64,000 nt of DNA from Ciona intestinalis (Eukaryota > Chordata > Ascidiacea > Phlebobranchia > Cionidae), in the NCBI RefSeq assembly GCF_000224145.3, contig NC_020167.2, positions 2,158,782-2,222,781 of the forward strand, read 5' to 3'. How positions within the stretch are numbered: the stretch's first letter is position 1; every line of letters begins with the position of its first letter. The notes under the pieces are model-generated. The model saw nothing but the letters and a program-made list of their open reading frames with translations, was not told the origin of the DNA and searched no databases. Position numbers and translations under genes: made by a program. Shown here in pieces: positions 53,544 through 64,000 of this stretch.

Positions 53544-54634
53544 GTTGTGAACAAATCTCAATTACTCCAAGCTTTATGCTGTAGTTACTTCATAAAATTC
53601 CCAGCCTTATGCTTAGTGTGGTTTATCACCTAATTATATGATATTTTTATGGCCACCGTCTACGCTGGCCCTTGTATGGGTTGACCGTTTGCTGCGAGGT
53701 TATTAACCACGAAAAGTCACCACTCGTAGTTATAGATGAGTATAGGCTTGGTACCGTTAAGATAAAAAGGGACAAATTGCTGACGGGCTGGACTGACTTC
53801 AATTCAGTGTTTTTATCAAAGCGTCTCATCTTCTCCCACTACTATATATCTATTAATATTTGGTGCGGTAATATTCAAGTGGAAACGAGTAGCGTTCTGT
53901 ACTAACTTATGAAATCACACTGCTGGGCGTGATTGCATTTCTGTGTGTAATTCGCTATTAGTCGTAACACAAACTAAGAAAGTTCGAACTAAAAGTATAA
54001 AAATATGCTGATGCGACAACTATTTAATGCTATCACCTTATCAAACAATCTAGGTATACTAAACCAGACGTTGTTAATTTTTATTTGCTTTTAGGGGGTA
54101 TGCACGACAAGGTACCAGGGCATATTATTAATATTTTTATGCATTAATAAAATGTCAGCTCCGGTTTCTTTAAACCAAATTCAGTCAAACTTCAAACGTA
54201 GAGAAATATTAACTAATATTTGAACAACTTTTTATTAGTGCACCCACGCATTAACCACAATGCAGATAAAAATATTTTAGCCTACTAAAATATATATTAC
54301 ATAAGGCCATTCACATAAGCAAAACTAACCAACACGTTCAGTGCTCACAATTAACAACGGTGTAGAAGTTCTAGGGATACGGTTTTATAATTCTTTTAAA
54401 TGTTTTTTTTTCTTTATTATTCATTGCGGATTCCAGCATTCTGCTGTGTCATTGTTAAATCGAAAGAACCAAACGTTCATGCAAGGACCACAGCAATATA
54501 TTACATTATAACAACCAGACGACTATAAAATTGGCAATATGAGATTATTTACAAACACGATAGTTTTTTTGTCTTTTAAATGTTTGTTGCCGGAAGTACT
54601 GTCATTTCATAAATGTAGTTACGAACATTTGGAT
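53544..54634. other. Intergenic with MITE remnants
   Basis: MITE fragments lie at about 53817-53850 (right arm only) and 54345-54410 (core only). No ORF with coding character was seen. Confidence 0.5.
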
Positions 54635-57600
54635 CTAACATAACAGATAGTCGGCTCGTTTTAAAACTTCATCCGTCGCAAGACAATCTTGCAGATAGCT
54701 TTCTGATACAATGTCAATCTAAAAGTATACACGTATTGATACGCGAAGCTATAGCATTCAGTTTTAGGATATATATATAGTAAGATGGGGAAAGATGGGA
54801 CAACTTTTTATATTACTTTTTCGTTCTATTTGGTAGTAAACAAAGGACATTCAAAGAATTATAAAACCGTATCCTTACGATTCCCATAGACCCTTGTTAA
54901 TTGTTTAAAACACGATCGGGATGTTTGGATATTACATGTTAAAGGTGTCCCATCTCCCCCCACAGTACTATATACCATAGTATACTGTAGTCACTTCAGT
55001 ATACTATGACTATACCTTATGTTTTACAGCGTCCATGAAAAGTTGTGATCGTCTGTTTAGGTCTGTTTGGCTGCACAGCATGAACACGTTCGGGTTGTTT
55101 CGGTCATATCCTTTCACGACTGTTGCGCTATTAACTGCAATATATATATACCTTTTCCAGTAGAGTTATTTTACTTTATATAGTTAACTTTTTTTCGTGG
55201 ATAGGTCAATAACATGAAGGGCAATAATGGGTTGACGCCATCATACCTGGTCGTGCGCCTAAGTTTGATAATAAACTCGGCAAGAGGTTGGCTCGAACAA
55301 CCTTGGATTTCAACGTTTCCGAAAGAATAACATTGTGTCCTTCGAACAACCTAAAAAAATACACACAAAAATATTAATCAAGTCACTATACGTATAAAAA
55401 CCATTGTTTATTAAAGCATTTTCTATACGAAGCCGGACTCACAGCCTCTTTCGTGTTGTTACTCCAGTTCGCAGTGCCTAAAAAATAAATTTTGTATAAA
55501 TATTCGCTTCAATTGTAAGCTCCGCCTTGCGACGATTATACGATAAATCATATACCAGGGTTGTCGTCACTTACTTCGCGAAACATGACAAGTTTTTTTT
55601 CAATTATCGGATGCATAAATGGTTGTTTCAAGTCCGAGCTAAAAACTCCGCTTGCAGTTGGCATTTCTTTCTCAAATGACGATCCCATTGCGGCGAATGC
55701 TCCCCATAGTTTGATAGCAAAATCGGCCAAACCGGCTCTGAAATCATTTATGCAAAACAATATGAATTATGCAAAACAATATGGTTAATAGAAAAAAAAA
55801 GAATGAACAATGTATGCACTTTAACGCTACTTTTTTTCAATCAAATTTCACCGAATTGTGCTTTATTTACTTAAGGATGGAAACTTTAGCGTATTGAAGA
55901 TGCCCAAGGTAATTTTTTGCCCGGCCAGTAAATGTCTGGCTGTATGGGTTCTTTTCACCAAGACAGCGAGCAGCTTCTTCAATTTTCCCTTTAATGGTTT
56001 TATATGACATTTCGTACCCTGGGTTAACTTGACTTGTATCTTCATTCCTATTAACAGAAGTTATGAGTAAATTAGTCACTTGGAAATTTCGAATTATACT
56101 TAATGCATTCTCTCATCTGTGTGAAATATCGCAACGCCTCTCTCTTGCATTGCTCATCATATACTTTGGAGATACATGAACCGATGTATCGCCATGATGT
56201 GTGAATAGTATTTTTGCAGCTCACATAAGCAACCACCGATTCTCGATATTTCTGCGTTTTAGCATCTGCGGAAATACGTTTATGTTGATATTCGAAATAT
56301 GTTTTAACCATCCTGTACCTGAAACACATAGTAATGTTTGTTTTTTTGCTTCATCTTGCACAGGTTTAAGGCACAGTTTAATGGAATCGGTAAAGCGCCT
56401 CCAATTTAATGTTTCGTCCACAAATCTTACATCGAGACGCAAGATAATTTTTCCATTTAGTTTCTGTTAAAGTAGAAGTAATAAGCAATGTGTCAGAGTG
56501 GGGTATCTTGTTGTTCTACGCAATCGTTTATAATTCTTATATACAGGCGATATATAGGGTAGGGGAAGACGGGACACATTTAGCACATAATATCCAAATA
56601 TCCAATCATGTTTTAGACAATTAACAACGGTCCATATATGGCAGACGTGAGGATAAGATTTTATAACATGTGGAATGTTTTTTGTTTACTAGCAAATCGT
56701 GCAAGAAGGTAGAATAAAAAGGTGTCCCATCTTTTCCACCCTACAATAGGCACGAAACCAAACCTTGTAATTTGATGGCAGTTGTAAACAAAAGTAAATG
56801 TTTCTCTTTATATCACTTGGAAGTGAGTGAATGTATATAGATGTTTCCACCTGTGTGAAATATACGACTTTATCTTTTGACCTTTGAACTATTACATATA
56901 GACATACTTCATTGTCGGTGTAACTGGGATCTGGTTGTATTTCTGTTCCTTCGAGTGCAGTAGCCACCACAGTGACGTCAGTTATATTTGTCAGATCTCT
57001 TTTAAAGTATTAACACGCTGTAAAAGGTGTTGTTGCCACGATGTTTAATTTTTTTACCTTATTATTTGTGGGATCATCATGTCTGCTTCAAAGTCTGTTT
57101 GTACATTCACCCAATAAAACGCGTCACTTCCAAGATGATACGAAATCTTAACAAATTATATGAAAAAAATACATTTGAGTATATAGGATGTGCTGTGGTA
57201 AAAGACAAGTGTTAAACGTTAAGTATCATGTTTCATACCAGAACTTAGATATAAACGCTGTCTTTGGAAAGTTATATAAATTAATTCGCCCACTGCTATA
57301 CCTCGTACAGTAAACCAGGAAGATATCCTTCAACAGTAATAGCTGAGAGTGGAACGCAAGATTGTCCGCCTTCTTGTGATTTCTCTCGATATTCCGTGAT
57401 CAACGGCCCTGCTTCGGTAATCCCACAGTTGGCTTCTCCGTCCGTGAAAATAATGATCGAATCACGAGAATGACTTCGGTCTCTTTAGAAACAAAGTCAA
57501 AACAAGTGTTAAATATAGTAAGGATTTGATCATACTTAAAAGTTAATGCATGAAACTTACTTTATCATCTCCAATGCCAAGAACAAGCCAGCACTAATAT

Positions 57601-58472
57601 TTGTAGCATTTTCAACTTTTAGCGTCTCCACAATCGCCTTGGCAATTTTCTGTAGAATTGTAATGTTTGCTGTAAGTGAGAATTATTATTACTAAGTAAA
57701 TGAATTGCCTGCTCGGAGTTATCCCAACAGGCCTTATTACATTTGTAACTTTTTGGCGCTTTGTTCTACAAACCTTTCCTTGCTTGTCCATTTGTGTCAG
57801 TCCCAATGCCACATGAGCAATTTTAGAAAATGTAACGATACCGAGCAAAACAGTCGACTTTGCTTTATCGATGAACAAATTCGTAAACGCCTGAAATTGT
57901 AATGATAAAAACATACAGTAGGGTGGGGGAAGACGGGGCACCTTCAGCACATAATATCCAAATATCCTGGTCGTGTTTTAAACAGCCAACAGCGGTCTAT
58001 GGAAGTCGTGAGGAAACGGTTTATTTGTTTATAATCAAATTAGGTAAAAGATGTAGGAAAAGGGTGTCCCATATTCTCCCACCCTACTATAAATCTATTC
58101 AAACGAAAAAAACCTTCATCCTCTGCAGCAAAGTAGTTGTCTGTCCATCTATAACACGATCCATGCTTGAACTGACGTCTATCACCAACACGTACCTCTT
58201 GTATACCGTATTCTGCCTTTCTGATTTTCCCGGACGGTTTGCATCCATTTCCATAACTACGTTGAGTTGCTGTGAATCAAGTTGATACACTCGTTACAAG
58301 CCATTACCAATAAAACACCAACTCAAAAACCAAAAGGACTGGCCAAATAATCATTTTTATAAAAAAAGTCTTTATTTTCATATACCCTTGGATTACTCTT
58401 ATTCATCTGACAGAAATAGCTTGTCCGTAAGAGATCCGAGCCATCGGGTTGTCTCACCGCTCTAACGCTCAT
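54635..58472 (-). CDS. VWA-BRCT protein B
   Basis: Sixteen exons (58386-58472, 58114-58269, 57774-57890, 57561-57649, 57302-57482, 57058-57146, 56908-56998, 56764-56850, 56319-56463, 56100-56265, 55871-56047, 55575-55737, 55443-55477, 55247-55350, 55016-55134, 54635-54718) sum to 629 residues, and exon order and phases match protein A throughout. The start is MSVRAVRQPDGSDLLRTSYF. The MIDAS is DVSSSMDR, ATNISAGL, IFTDGEANCG. The middle keeps KLWGAFAAMGSSFEKEMP. The BRCT-like end reads FEGHNVILSETLKS, LSNLGARPG, IDIVSESYLQDC. Some exons (e.g. 57302-57482, 57058-57146) look nearly identical at DNA level to those of A, while others have diverged, which hints at gene conversion. It may act as a DNA-damage or scaffold protein, but this is inferred only from BRCT. 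Confidence 0.8.
54776..54975 (+). repeat. MITE in VWA-BRCT B intron 54719-55015
   Basis: It is in the same intron that holds a MITE in protein A (44062-44258), but in the opposite orientation, so the two insertions are independent. Confidence 0.85.
56552..56749 (-). repeat. MITE in VWA-BRCT B intron 56464-56763
   Basis: Arms GGGTAGGGGAAGACGGG and TCCCATCTTTTCCACCCTAC. Protein A has a MITE in the same intron (45959-46136), in the same orientation. Confidence 0.8.
57915..58093 (-). repeat. MITE in VWA-BRCT B intron 57891-58113
   Basis: Left arm GTAGGGTGGGGGAAGACGGG, right arm TATTCTCCCACCCTACT. About 20 bases of the core are missing. Confidence 0.8.
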
Positions 58473-59352
58473 GATCTAACGTTTGAATCACTTTCAGCAC
58501 ATTTACCATAAATTTCCCAACAGACTAGATTTTTCTACAAACATACACGCAGCACTGAATATAATATATCCAATAAATAACAGTCTGTTGAACCGTATCA
58601 AATTTGCTTTGTAAAGGCATCTGTTGGTCAGGTTGAATTACTCCTACGTGCGTCATGTCTCGGGTAAGAGCAGCAAAACAACGCCTCAAACAATAAATGC
58701 CCCACAAAGTTATTACGGTCATCGGTCGTTTCATATAACGTCTCCTACTAAATTACAAGCCGCACATAAATAATTGTAGCACGAGCGGTACGCATTGTTT
58801 TAATAAATAAACAAATATCTGTGGTGCTAGTTACGGTGTTTTGCTCCAAGACCGCTGTATAAAAAAGATACAGAGGAAACATGGTATAACGTATATAGCG
58901 AAACTTACACCCACGGTATAATGATGTTTCTTTTCGGTACATTAAAAATCAGAAGAAATGAGCAGTTTGTATTTCAGTTTTGGAAATTTAAGTAGTCGTA
59001 TTCCCACTAATTTAGCAACCGCGGCATAATTGGTGCGTTCTTATACTCGTTCGGAAACACGATTTGTTTTTTTTAATGCGGAATTGTTCGTCACATGCGT
59101 ATCGATAATGCCTATCATACGATACAGTTTGATGATGCATATTTCCTAAAATTTCAAATTCATTTATATAATAAAGTTTACTTATTACGTTTGTTGCAAA
59201 ACAGTGTAGATATACTGAAGTTGTGCATAATAAGCAAAACACAAAATGTTTCCCAAGTATTAAGTTACAGACGTTTACTACGAAGCTATTTTAAAACGAC
59301 ACATTTGTAATACTGTTGGCGTGTTAATGTAAAACGTGGGCGATGTACAGAT
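58473..59352. other. Upstream flank of VWA-BRCT B
   Basis: Two small minus-strand ORFs (58525-58734, 58748-58942) show no recognisable family and are not called. No MITE or SINE seen. Confidence 0.4.
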
Positions 59353-59607
59353 CTAATGTATAGGAAAACTGTTACAGACCCGACCCTGTAGAGTTAGTCC
59401 AAGTAATGGATCCGATAACAACACAAGCAAAAAGCAAACAACCGCCGCCCACCCTATCAACTCAGCAACTACAGTGAAAAAGCCAACAAACGTTGCGACA
59501 ACTGCAATCGCCGTCACGTTGTCAATGCCAACTCCTCTCGCAACAGCAAACAAACCGACGATTCCAATTAATAAGAACACATACCAACCGATAACATTTG
59601 AAAGCAT
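59353..59607 (-). CDS. Small hydrophobic membrane protein, 84 residues (candidate)
   Basis: An ATG-start ORF with two or three membrane segments (WYVFLLIGIVGLFAVARG; AVVATFVGFFTVVAELIGWA; VVCFLLVLLS) and a short polar tail. No family was recognised. It is antisense to nothing known and lies between VWA-BRCT B and the decayed copy C. Being strongly hydrophobic over its full length favours a real coding sequence, but no splice or homology support exists. Confidence 0.4.
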   Translation of the reverse strand: MLSNVIGWYVFLLIGIVGLFAVARGVGIDNVTAIAVVATFVGFFTVVAELIGWAAVVCFLLVLLSDPLLGLTLQGRVCNSFPIH

Positions 59608-59692
59608 ACAACTAGCTATAAAGCTGCGACTGCAGCAGACAAAAGGTTTTCAGTAAGCGCGTTTCTTATTCTGGTTATGATATCGTCTTCAT

Positions 59693-61174
59693 CTTAAAGC
59701 GGAGGATTATCAGCAGGTTTTTCCGGAATACTATCGCTGTCATCACCACTGCTGTCGTTTTGATCCGTATACTTGAATCGCCTGGTGAATAAAGTGTAAA
59801 TAGATTAGTCGCTGAGTGGCAAGAAGTTTAAGTTGGCATTATGTGTTTAAGTTTTTCCAGCGGTTCCTCGATTATGCCTTTAATGAAAGGCTGTTTTACA
59901 TTGGGATCAGACACGCCCTCATTGGTTGGCATTTCTTTCTCAACTGATGAACTCATTGCGGCAAGCGTTCCCCACACTTTCGTTGTGAACTCAGAAGGGT
60001 CGGAACTAATGGCGAAGTATCGTAGTTAGCCAAAAAACGAAGCCTTGAAGTTTTGCACGCCCACGGTAATTTAAAATATTTTGCAAGGTTAGAATTACCA
60101 GCATATAAATTTACTTTTCAATAAATCCCTCAGCATATGTCAGATGCTTTTCGAACATATCTACTCTTTCCGAGAACGTATAGTGATCATGTCATCTTCT
60201 GCGCCATCGGTGCAAACTATAATACAATCTCGAGACGGTTTCAGTTTCCTGAAATAAAGTGACCGGTTTGTGTTTAGTTTTACAATTTCTAATCATACAC
60301 TTATACCTTTCCTTCCGCGGTCATTTGCCTGAGTTCCATTTTTATTTTAGCAGTACATGAAAATGTTATACGATGCCTATCCATGCAGTGTCGCTTGCAT
60401 TGTCGATAAACAACGTAGCGAATTTCTAGAAATAAAGTAAATTTGTAGTTATATATAACTGTTATCAAACATATACACAGTCCTATGAACATGTACCTTC
60501 ATTCTATCCATCCACCTTAAAGATTGACCCTCACTAATAGAATCCATGCTTCCGCTCACGTCAATTAGCAAAACGTATTAGAGATTCCCACTTCAGGTTT
60601 GCCTTTAGCTTCTAGCTCCATAACCACGTCAATCTCCTGCGTTTATAATGGAATTAAGCACTGAAAAGAGATGGAAAATATTAAGTCGTATTTTGAGCAA
60701 CTTAAAATTCGCTTCAAATGTATATAATAACGTGGGTAAGATGGGGCACCATTTCATTCTGTTTTCTTGTCCCATTCGGTAGTAATTATAGAATGACAAA
60801 ACCATATTATCACGACTTCCATAGACCGTTGTTAGTTGTTTAAAACACAGGACGTTTGGATATTACGTTCTAGTGTCCCGCCTTCCCCCACCCCACTAAA
60901 ACATAAAATTAACAATATTTTTAAATATCTCTTTAAATACAATAAAAAAAGATAAGATTAATTAATTCCACGAAACAAATAATGTTAAAAATGAGACGAC
61001 AATCGTTCACATCACGCTGCGGTTAAAAAAACGGTAAATGCGTGGCTTCTACCTACACTAAATAGGCATACGCTGTTGCATCTTCAAAGCAGTATTCCTA
61101 ATTTTACGGAAGTATTTGGTTTGCAGCAGATCGTTAGTATCGCAATCATCTTCTCTGATGACTTCGATTTCCAT
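59693..61174 (-). pseudogene. VWA-BRCT copy C, decayed paralogue
   Basis: Pieces align in order with A and B. The start exon (ATG 61174) reads MEIEVIREDDCDTNDLLQTK. The VWA exon (about 60510-60640) has EIDVVMELEAKGKPEV and then, in another frame, LLIDVSGSMDSISEG. The next exon (about 60300-60430) has FATLFIDNASDTAWIGI and then, again shifted by a frame, LRQMTAEGK. A fragment near 60130-60250 reads CIIVCTDGAEDDM and runs, after another shift, into FEKHLTYAEGF, which belongs six exons later in A, so the middle is deleted. The exon near 59840-60010 keeps KVWGTLAAMSSSVEKEMP. No BRCT part was found; an acidic tail ends at 59693. With two or three frameshifts and a deletion it is very unlikely to make a full protein. 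Confidence 0.75.
60728..60898 (+). repeat. MITE inside copy C
   Basis: It lies between the start exon and the VWA exon. The left arm is shortened and the right arm reads TGTCCCGCCTTCCCCCACCC. Some core bases are missing. Confidence 0.75.
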
Positions 61175-63512
61175 TTTATAAATCCTAATGCTCCGTAGTT
61201 TTAACGAGTCCTAAATAAATAAATATAAATTTTATAAAGTACCTATTCTTGCCATATATTGATACCGCAGCGACAAGAGCTTCTGTTGTAAAATAAGTTA
61301 TTATAAATACGATGACATTGGTGTGCACTTTACCAGCGGCATTCAGTAAACACTGGTGACCTAGTCACTTGAAAGCTTTTACATTTAAACATGTTTAGAT
61401 TTCATTACCGACTGCCCCGACTTGCTAATGGTCCGCCCTTTAACCTATACTGTGGTTATGTTACAAGTCCTTTAGTGTAATACACAATAAACATTCTTCG
61501 CAGTGGTTTTGAAACTTTATTCGTTTGAAAGGAGGTAGGTCTAATTGTTGTCTACCGTACAAAACTGTTTATAAAGATTAACATATAAGTCAAGCCCGTA
61601 AACCCCCTTTGAATGAGATTAATTTCAAGTATATAGGTTTCACTTACTTAGCTATTCCATTTTCACTAAAAGACCTACATACGCACACGGTCATGTCTAA
61701 TATAAATGAATGCACTATTAAATGCACTGGAAATCAGCCGGGCAAAATATTATTAAATACCTTTTTGCAACGTTTCAAGGAACAGTTATATAGCTCTGTG
61801 GGGAAAAATGGGACCGTTTTTTATTTTATTTTTACAGTTTGATTTTGTCTCATGAAATTAGTTATATTTTTCTTAGAAATCGGAGATATGTATATACATG
61901 AGAAAAATAGGCAGGGGTCAATGCAGCTTAAATTAGGAATAAAATCTGAGGACGATGAGTTTAATTGTATCTGATTCACCTGCTTTCAGAAGTAAATTAG
62001 CCACTTCTGCCTAAATGTGGCGTATGACTTCGCAAAAAGTTATCACTGATGAGTTCGTTTGTGATACATAAGTACGTGGTATATAACTGAGTTGTTGGAT
62101 TGTCTGTTGGTTCGTTGTTGGTGAGCTGCAATTGACTTCTGATTGCGCTCGTGGTTGGCTATATGTGCTTCCTATAGTCGTTCTGTAAAGGAACTTTTAA
62201 ACTGTCTTTACTTTAGGTTTTTTAGGACTTATACAGGCAAATACCACACGGTTCTGTTGCAACTCGACGCCTAAAGTGACGTCACATTACCCAACCACAA
62301 CACTCTGTCAATCGTGTCGACATTGCGGATACAACTTATCTCATGGGAGACTATTCTCATGAAAATACACCCCCCGTTGAACGAGGTTATGATGATATCC
62401 CGTTCAGCCGATGACAGGCCCAAATCGATTCCATTTTATCGCGTGACGTCACACTGCTGTCACGTGATACTGTCCGGTATATATTTCGCCTTTTCTCTAA
62501 CACAATAACTAATATAACTAATAACGAAAACGAAAACTACCGAACTAAGCCACTATCGGCACTAAGACCTCGAGGTCAGTCTAGGCCCATGGCGGGCTCT
62601 TACGAGCCCTTGCCCGGCTCTCAAGTAAACTTTTGCCCAATACCAATGTATATATAACTAGTTATATAGTAGTTATATACATTGCCGATACTGTTTCGTG
62701 TACTTGTATACGAGAAAAAGGAATAAAACATAGCAAGATATCATGAACTGTTCAGTCTCTGGTTATAAAAGCAGTTAGTACTACAGTAGATATAGCACCT
62801 CGCTGAAGCCTGTATGTGAAGTTGGATCAACACGTAGTCGTTTAACCCAACCAGCAATCCTGTTTATTCAGTGGGGGCTATAGTTCTGTACTATTATAGT
62901 TCAGTGGACCCACTGTAATAATAATATCAAATTGAAGTAGTATGCTGAGAAAATAGCATTCCTAAATACCGAGACCGAAGCTGCAATTTCTATTACGTGA
63001 CAATATAACTGTTTCGTTAGTGGGGAATTCCCAACAACAAAATATGGGTTTTGCTTTTGGCAACCTTTGACCTAGCACACGACGCTGTTTCTTTCTCGCT
63101 AAATCGGTAACCTGCTTTTTGTGTAAATATTTAAGTTGAGGTAAAAAGGTATAGCTAACCACATTTGTTAAACGTGTAGGCAGTACACATGTTATAAAGT
63201 ATAAAACTTTAGGGCTTTTAGAATAAACTGTTGTATTCGTTTGCTGCATAAACAATGTATGATTGATAAGGTAGGGCTGGTAGGCAATATGTATTTGCAG
63301 GATGTAAATATTTATTTTAAATTATTTAGTAAATGTTATTCTAATTTTCAGGAAAGTGGTCATTTTGTGTAAAATAATTGTTTTAGCCACCAAATAATGA
63401 TTTAAAATTATCTCAGATTTTTGCCCTTCTCACAGCGAATTGTTACGAGAAATTCTTATATTTTTTGTCATAGGTTATGTTTTAAGTACAATACATTTTA
63501 AACGAATTAGTC
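61175..63512. other. Intergenic, no gene supported
   Basis: A MITE fragment lies at 61787-61835. Two CRE palindromes TGACGTCA (62277-62284, 62444-62451), a CACGTG E-box near 62461 and a TATATATTT 30 bases later look like a promoter with no gene attached. The palindrome TATATAACTAGTTATATA lies near 62648 and a hairpin CAGTGGG...CCCACTG near 62869-62915. Confidence 0.45.
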
Positions 63513-63767
63513 ATGTCTCGTTCTGCAACAGCTGAATGTTTTGTGATGTTCCTCACTCAACACCCGATAGATAAAGAATGGCATTCCCGAGCTGAAGTCG
63601 AAGAAAAGTTTTACATTTTCAAAGCAGAAAATAAAGTAAAAAAGACATCTTTTTCTTCTTTTTACCAATACCTTATCGACGCGAAGTTTGTGACAGTAAA
63701 GCGCTCTGCATCGGGGGATTTCATCAGAGTTTTGTATCATCAGCAATCAAAGAAAAATGAAGAGTAA
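63513..63767 (+). CDS. Unrecognised 84-residue ORF
   Basis: An ATG-start frame: MSRSATAECFVMFLTQHP, then EEKFYIFKAENKVKKTSFSS, FYQYLIDAKFVTVKR and a Lys/Glu tail. The alternation of a helix, a basic loop and a short hairpin is reminiscent of a small winged-helix fold, but I cannot assign it. The stop overlaps a donor-like GAAGAGTAAG, so it may instead be a first exon. AATAAA follows within 10 bases. Confidence 0.45.
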   Translation: MSRSATAECFVMFLTQHPIDKEWHSRAEVEEKFYIFKAENKVKKTSFSSFYQYLIDAKFVTVKRSASGDFIRVLYHQQSKKNEE

Positions 63768-63810
63768 GAAAATAAATTTATTATTTAGAATAAATCAAGT
63801 TACATTTTTA

Positions 63811-63993
63811 GGCACTGGTGAAGAATCTTTCGGTACATAGCAGAATAGGCTGGTGGAAAGTGTCAGTGGTTGGTGGTTAGGGGGTTAGGTGTTGATGGTT
63901 AGGGGTTTGTGGGTATAGGGGTTAGTAGGTAGTGGTTATAGAGGTTAGTGGTTAGCAAATAAGGGGGGGGGGGGAAGACTCTTCACCAGCACC
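63811..63993. repeat. Short element with 19-bp inverted ends and G-rich telomere-like core
   Basis: The ends GGCACTGGTGAAGAATCTT and, reversed, GGTGCTGGTGAAGAGTCTT match at 16 of 19 positions. The core is a degenerate array of GGTTAGGG/GGTTAGTG units ending in a run of 13 G. Confidence 0.65.
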
Positions 63994-64000
63994 GATTTTT

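Noticed and set aside
58525-58942. Two 60-70 residue ORFs upstream of VWA-BRCT B
   Set aside because: The VWA-BRCT start exon already has an ATG conserved with copy A, and these ORFs match nothing in copy A.
62040-62090. CTGATGAG motif suggesting a hammerhead ribozyme
   Set aside because: No GAAA box or cleavage-site stem at the right spacing.
62500-62960. Possible solo LTR (TATA-like run, AATAAA, TG/CA ends)
   Set aside because: No clear target duplication, second copy or defined borders could be found.

Overview
The window is eukaryotic and looks like a solitary tunicate, most likely Ciona (intestinalis/robusta group). The evidence is AT-rich DNA, short introns with clean GT/AG ends, closely packed chordate-type genes, about two dozen copies of one ~195-bp MITE resembling the Ciona Cimi-type family, and tRNA-derived SINEs. 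Three 50-N runs are assembly gaps. Gene models were built by eye, joining exons by splice signals and reading phase. Every model described as complete sums to a multiple of three.

Layout. 0-1.2 kb: the 3' end of IBTK. 1.5-5.2 kb: a secreted trypsin-type protease facing it, the two sharing a palindromic poly(A) signal. 6.3-23.8 kb: six C2H2 zinc-finger genes (called ZF1-ZF6), all carrying the same 131-nt exon for a ~44-residue N-terminal module. ZF2 and ZF6 also share a 135-nt Cys/His exon. A young Copia element, SINEs, a hAT-like element and a Mutator-like fold-back lie among them. 24.9-28.3 kb: an ankyrin-repeat DHHC palmitoyltransferase. 29.2-29.6 kb: UQCRQ. 30.6-32.7 kb: an unrecognised 287-residue protein. 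32.7-36.1 kb: MITE-rich DNA ending in an orphan olfactomedin exon at a gap. 36.2-39.0 kb: a secreted Ly6-domain protein whose exons run in phase into a globin. 40.5-43.1 kb: COMMD2 and CHIC head to tail. 44.0-47.7, 54.6-58.5 and 59.7-61.2 kb: three paralogues joining a von Willebrand A domain to a C-terminal BRCT-like domain, the third decayed. 48.5-53.5 kb: an SLC13 transporter between the first two. The right end holds a small ORF and a G-rich element with inverted ends.

The most unusual items are the zinc-finger family with its own N-terminal exon module, the Ly6-globin fusion, the VWA-BRCT family, and a DHHC enzyme in which most ligands of one zinc site have changed. MITE copies cluster before 6 kb and after 31 kb and are absent from the zinc-finger/ZDHHC block.
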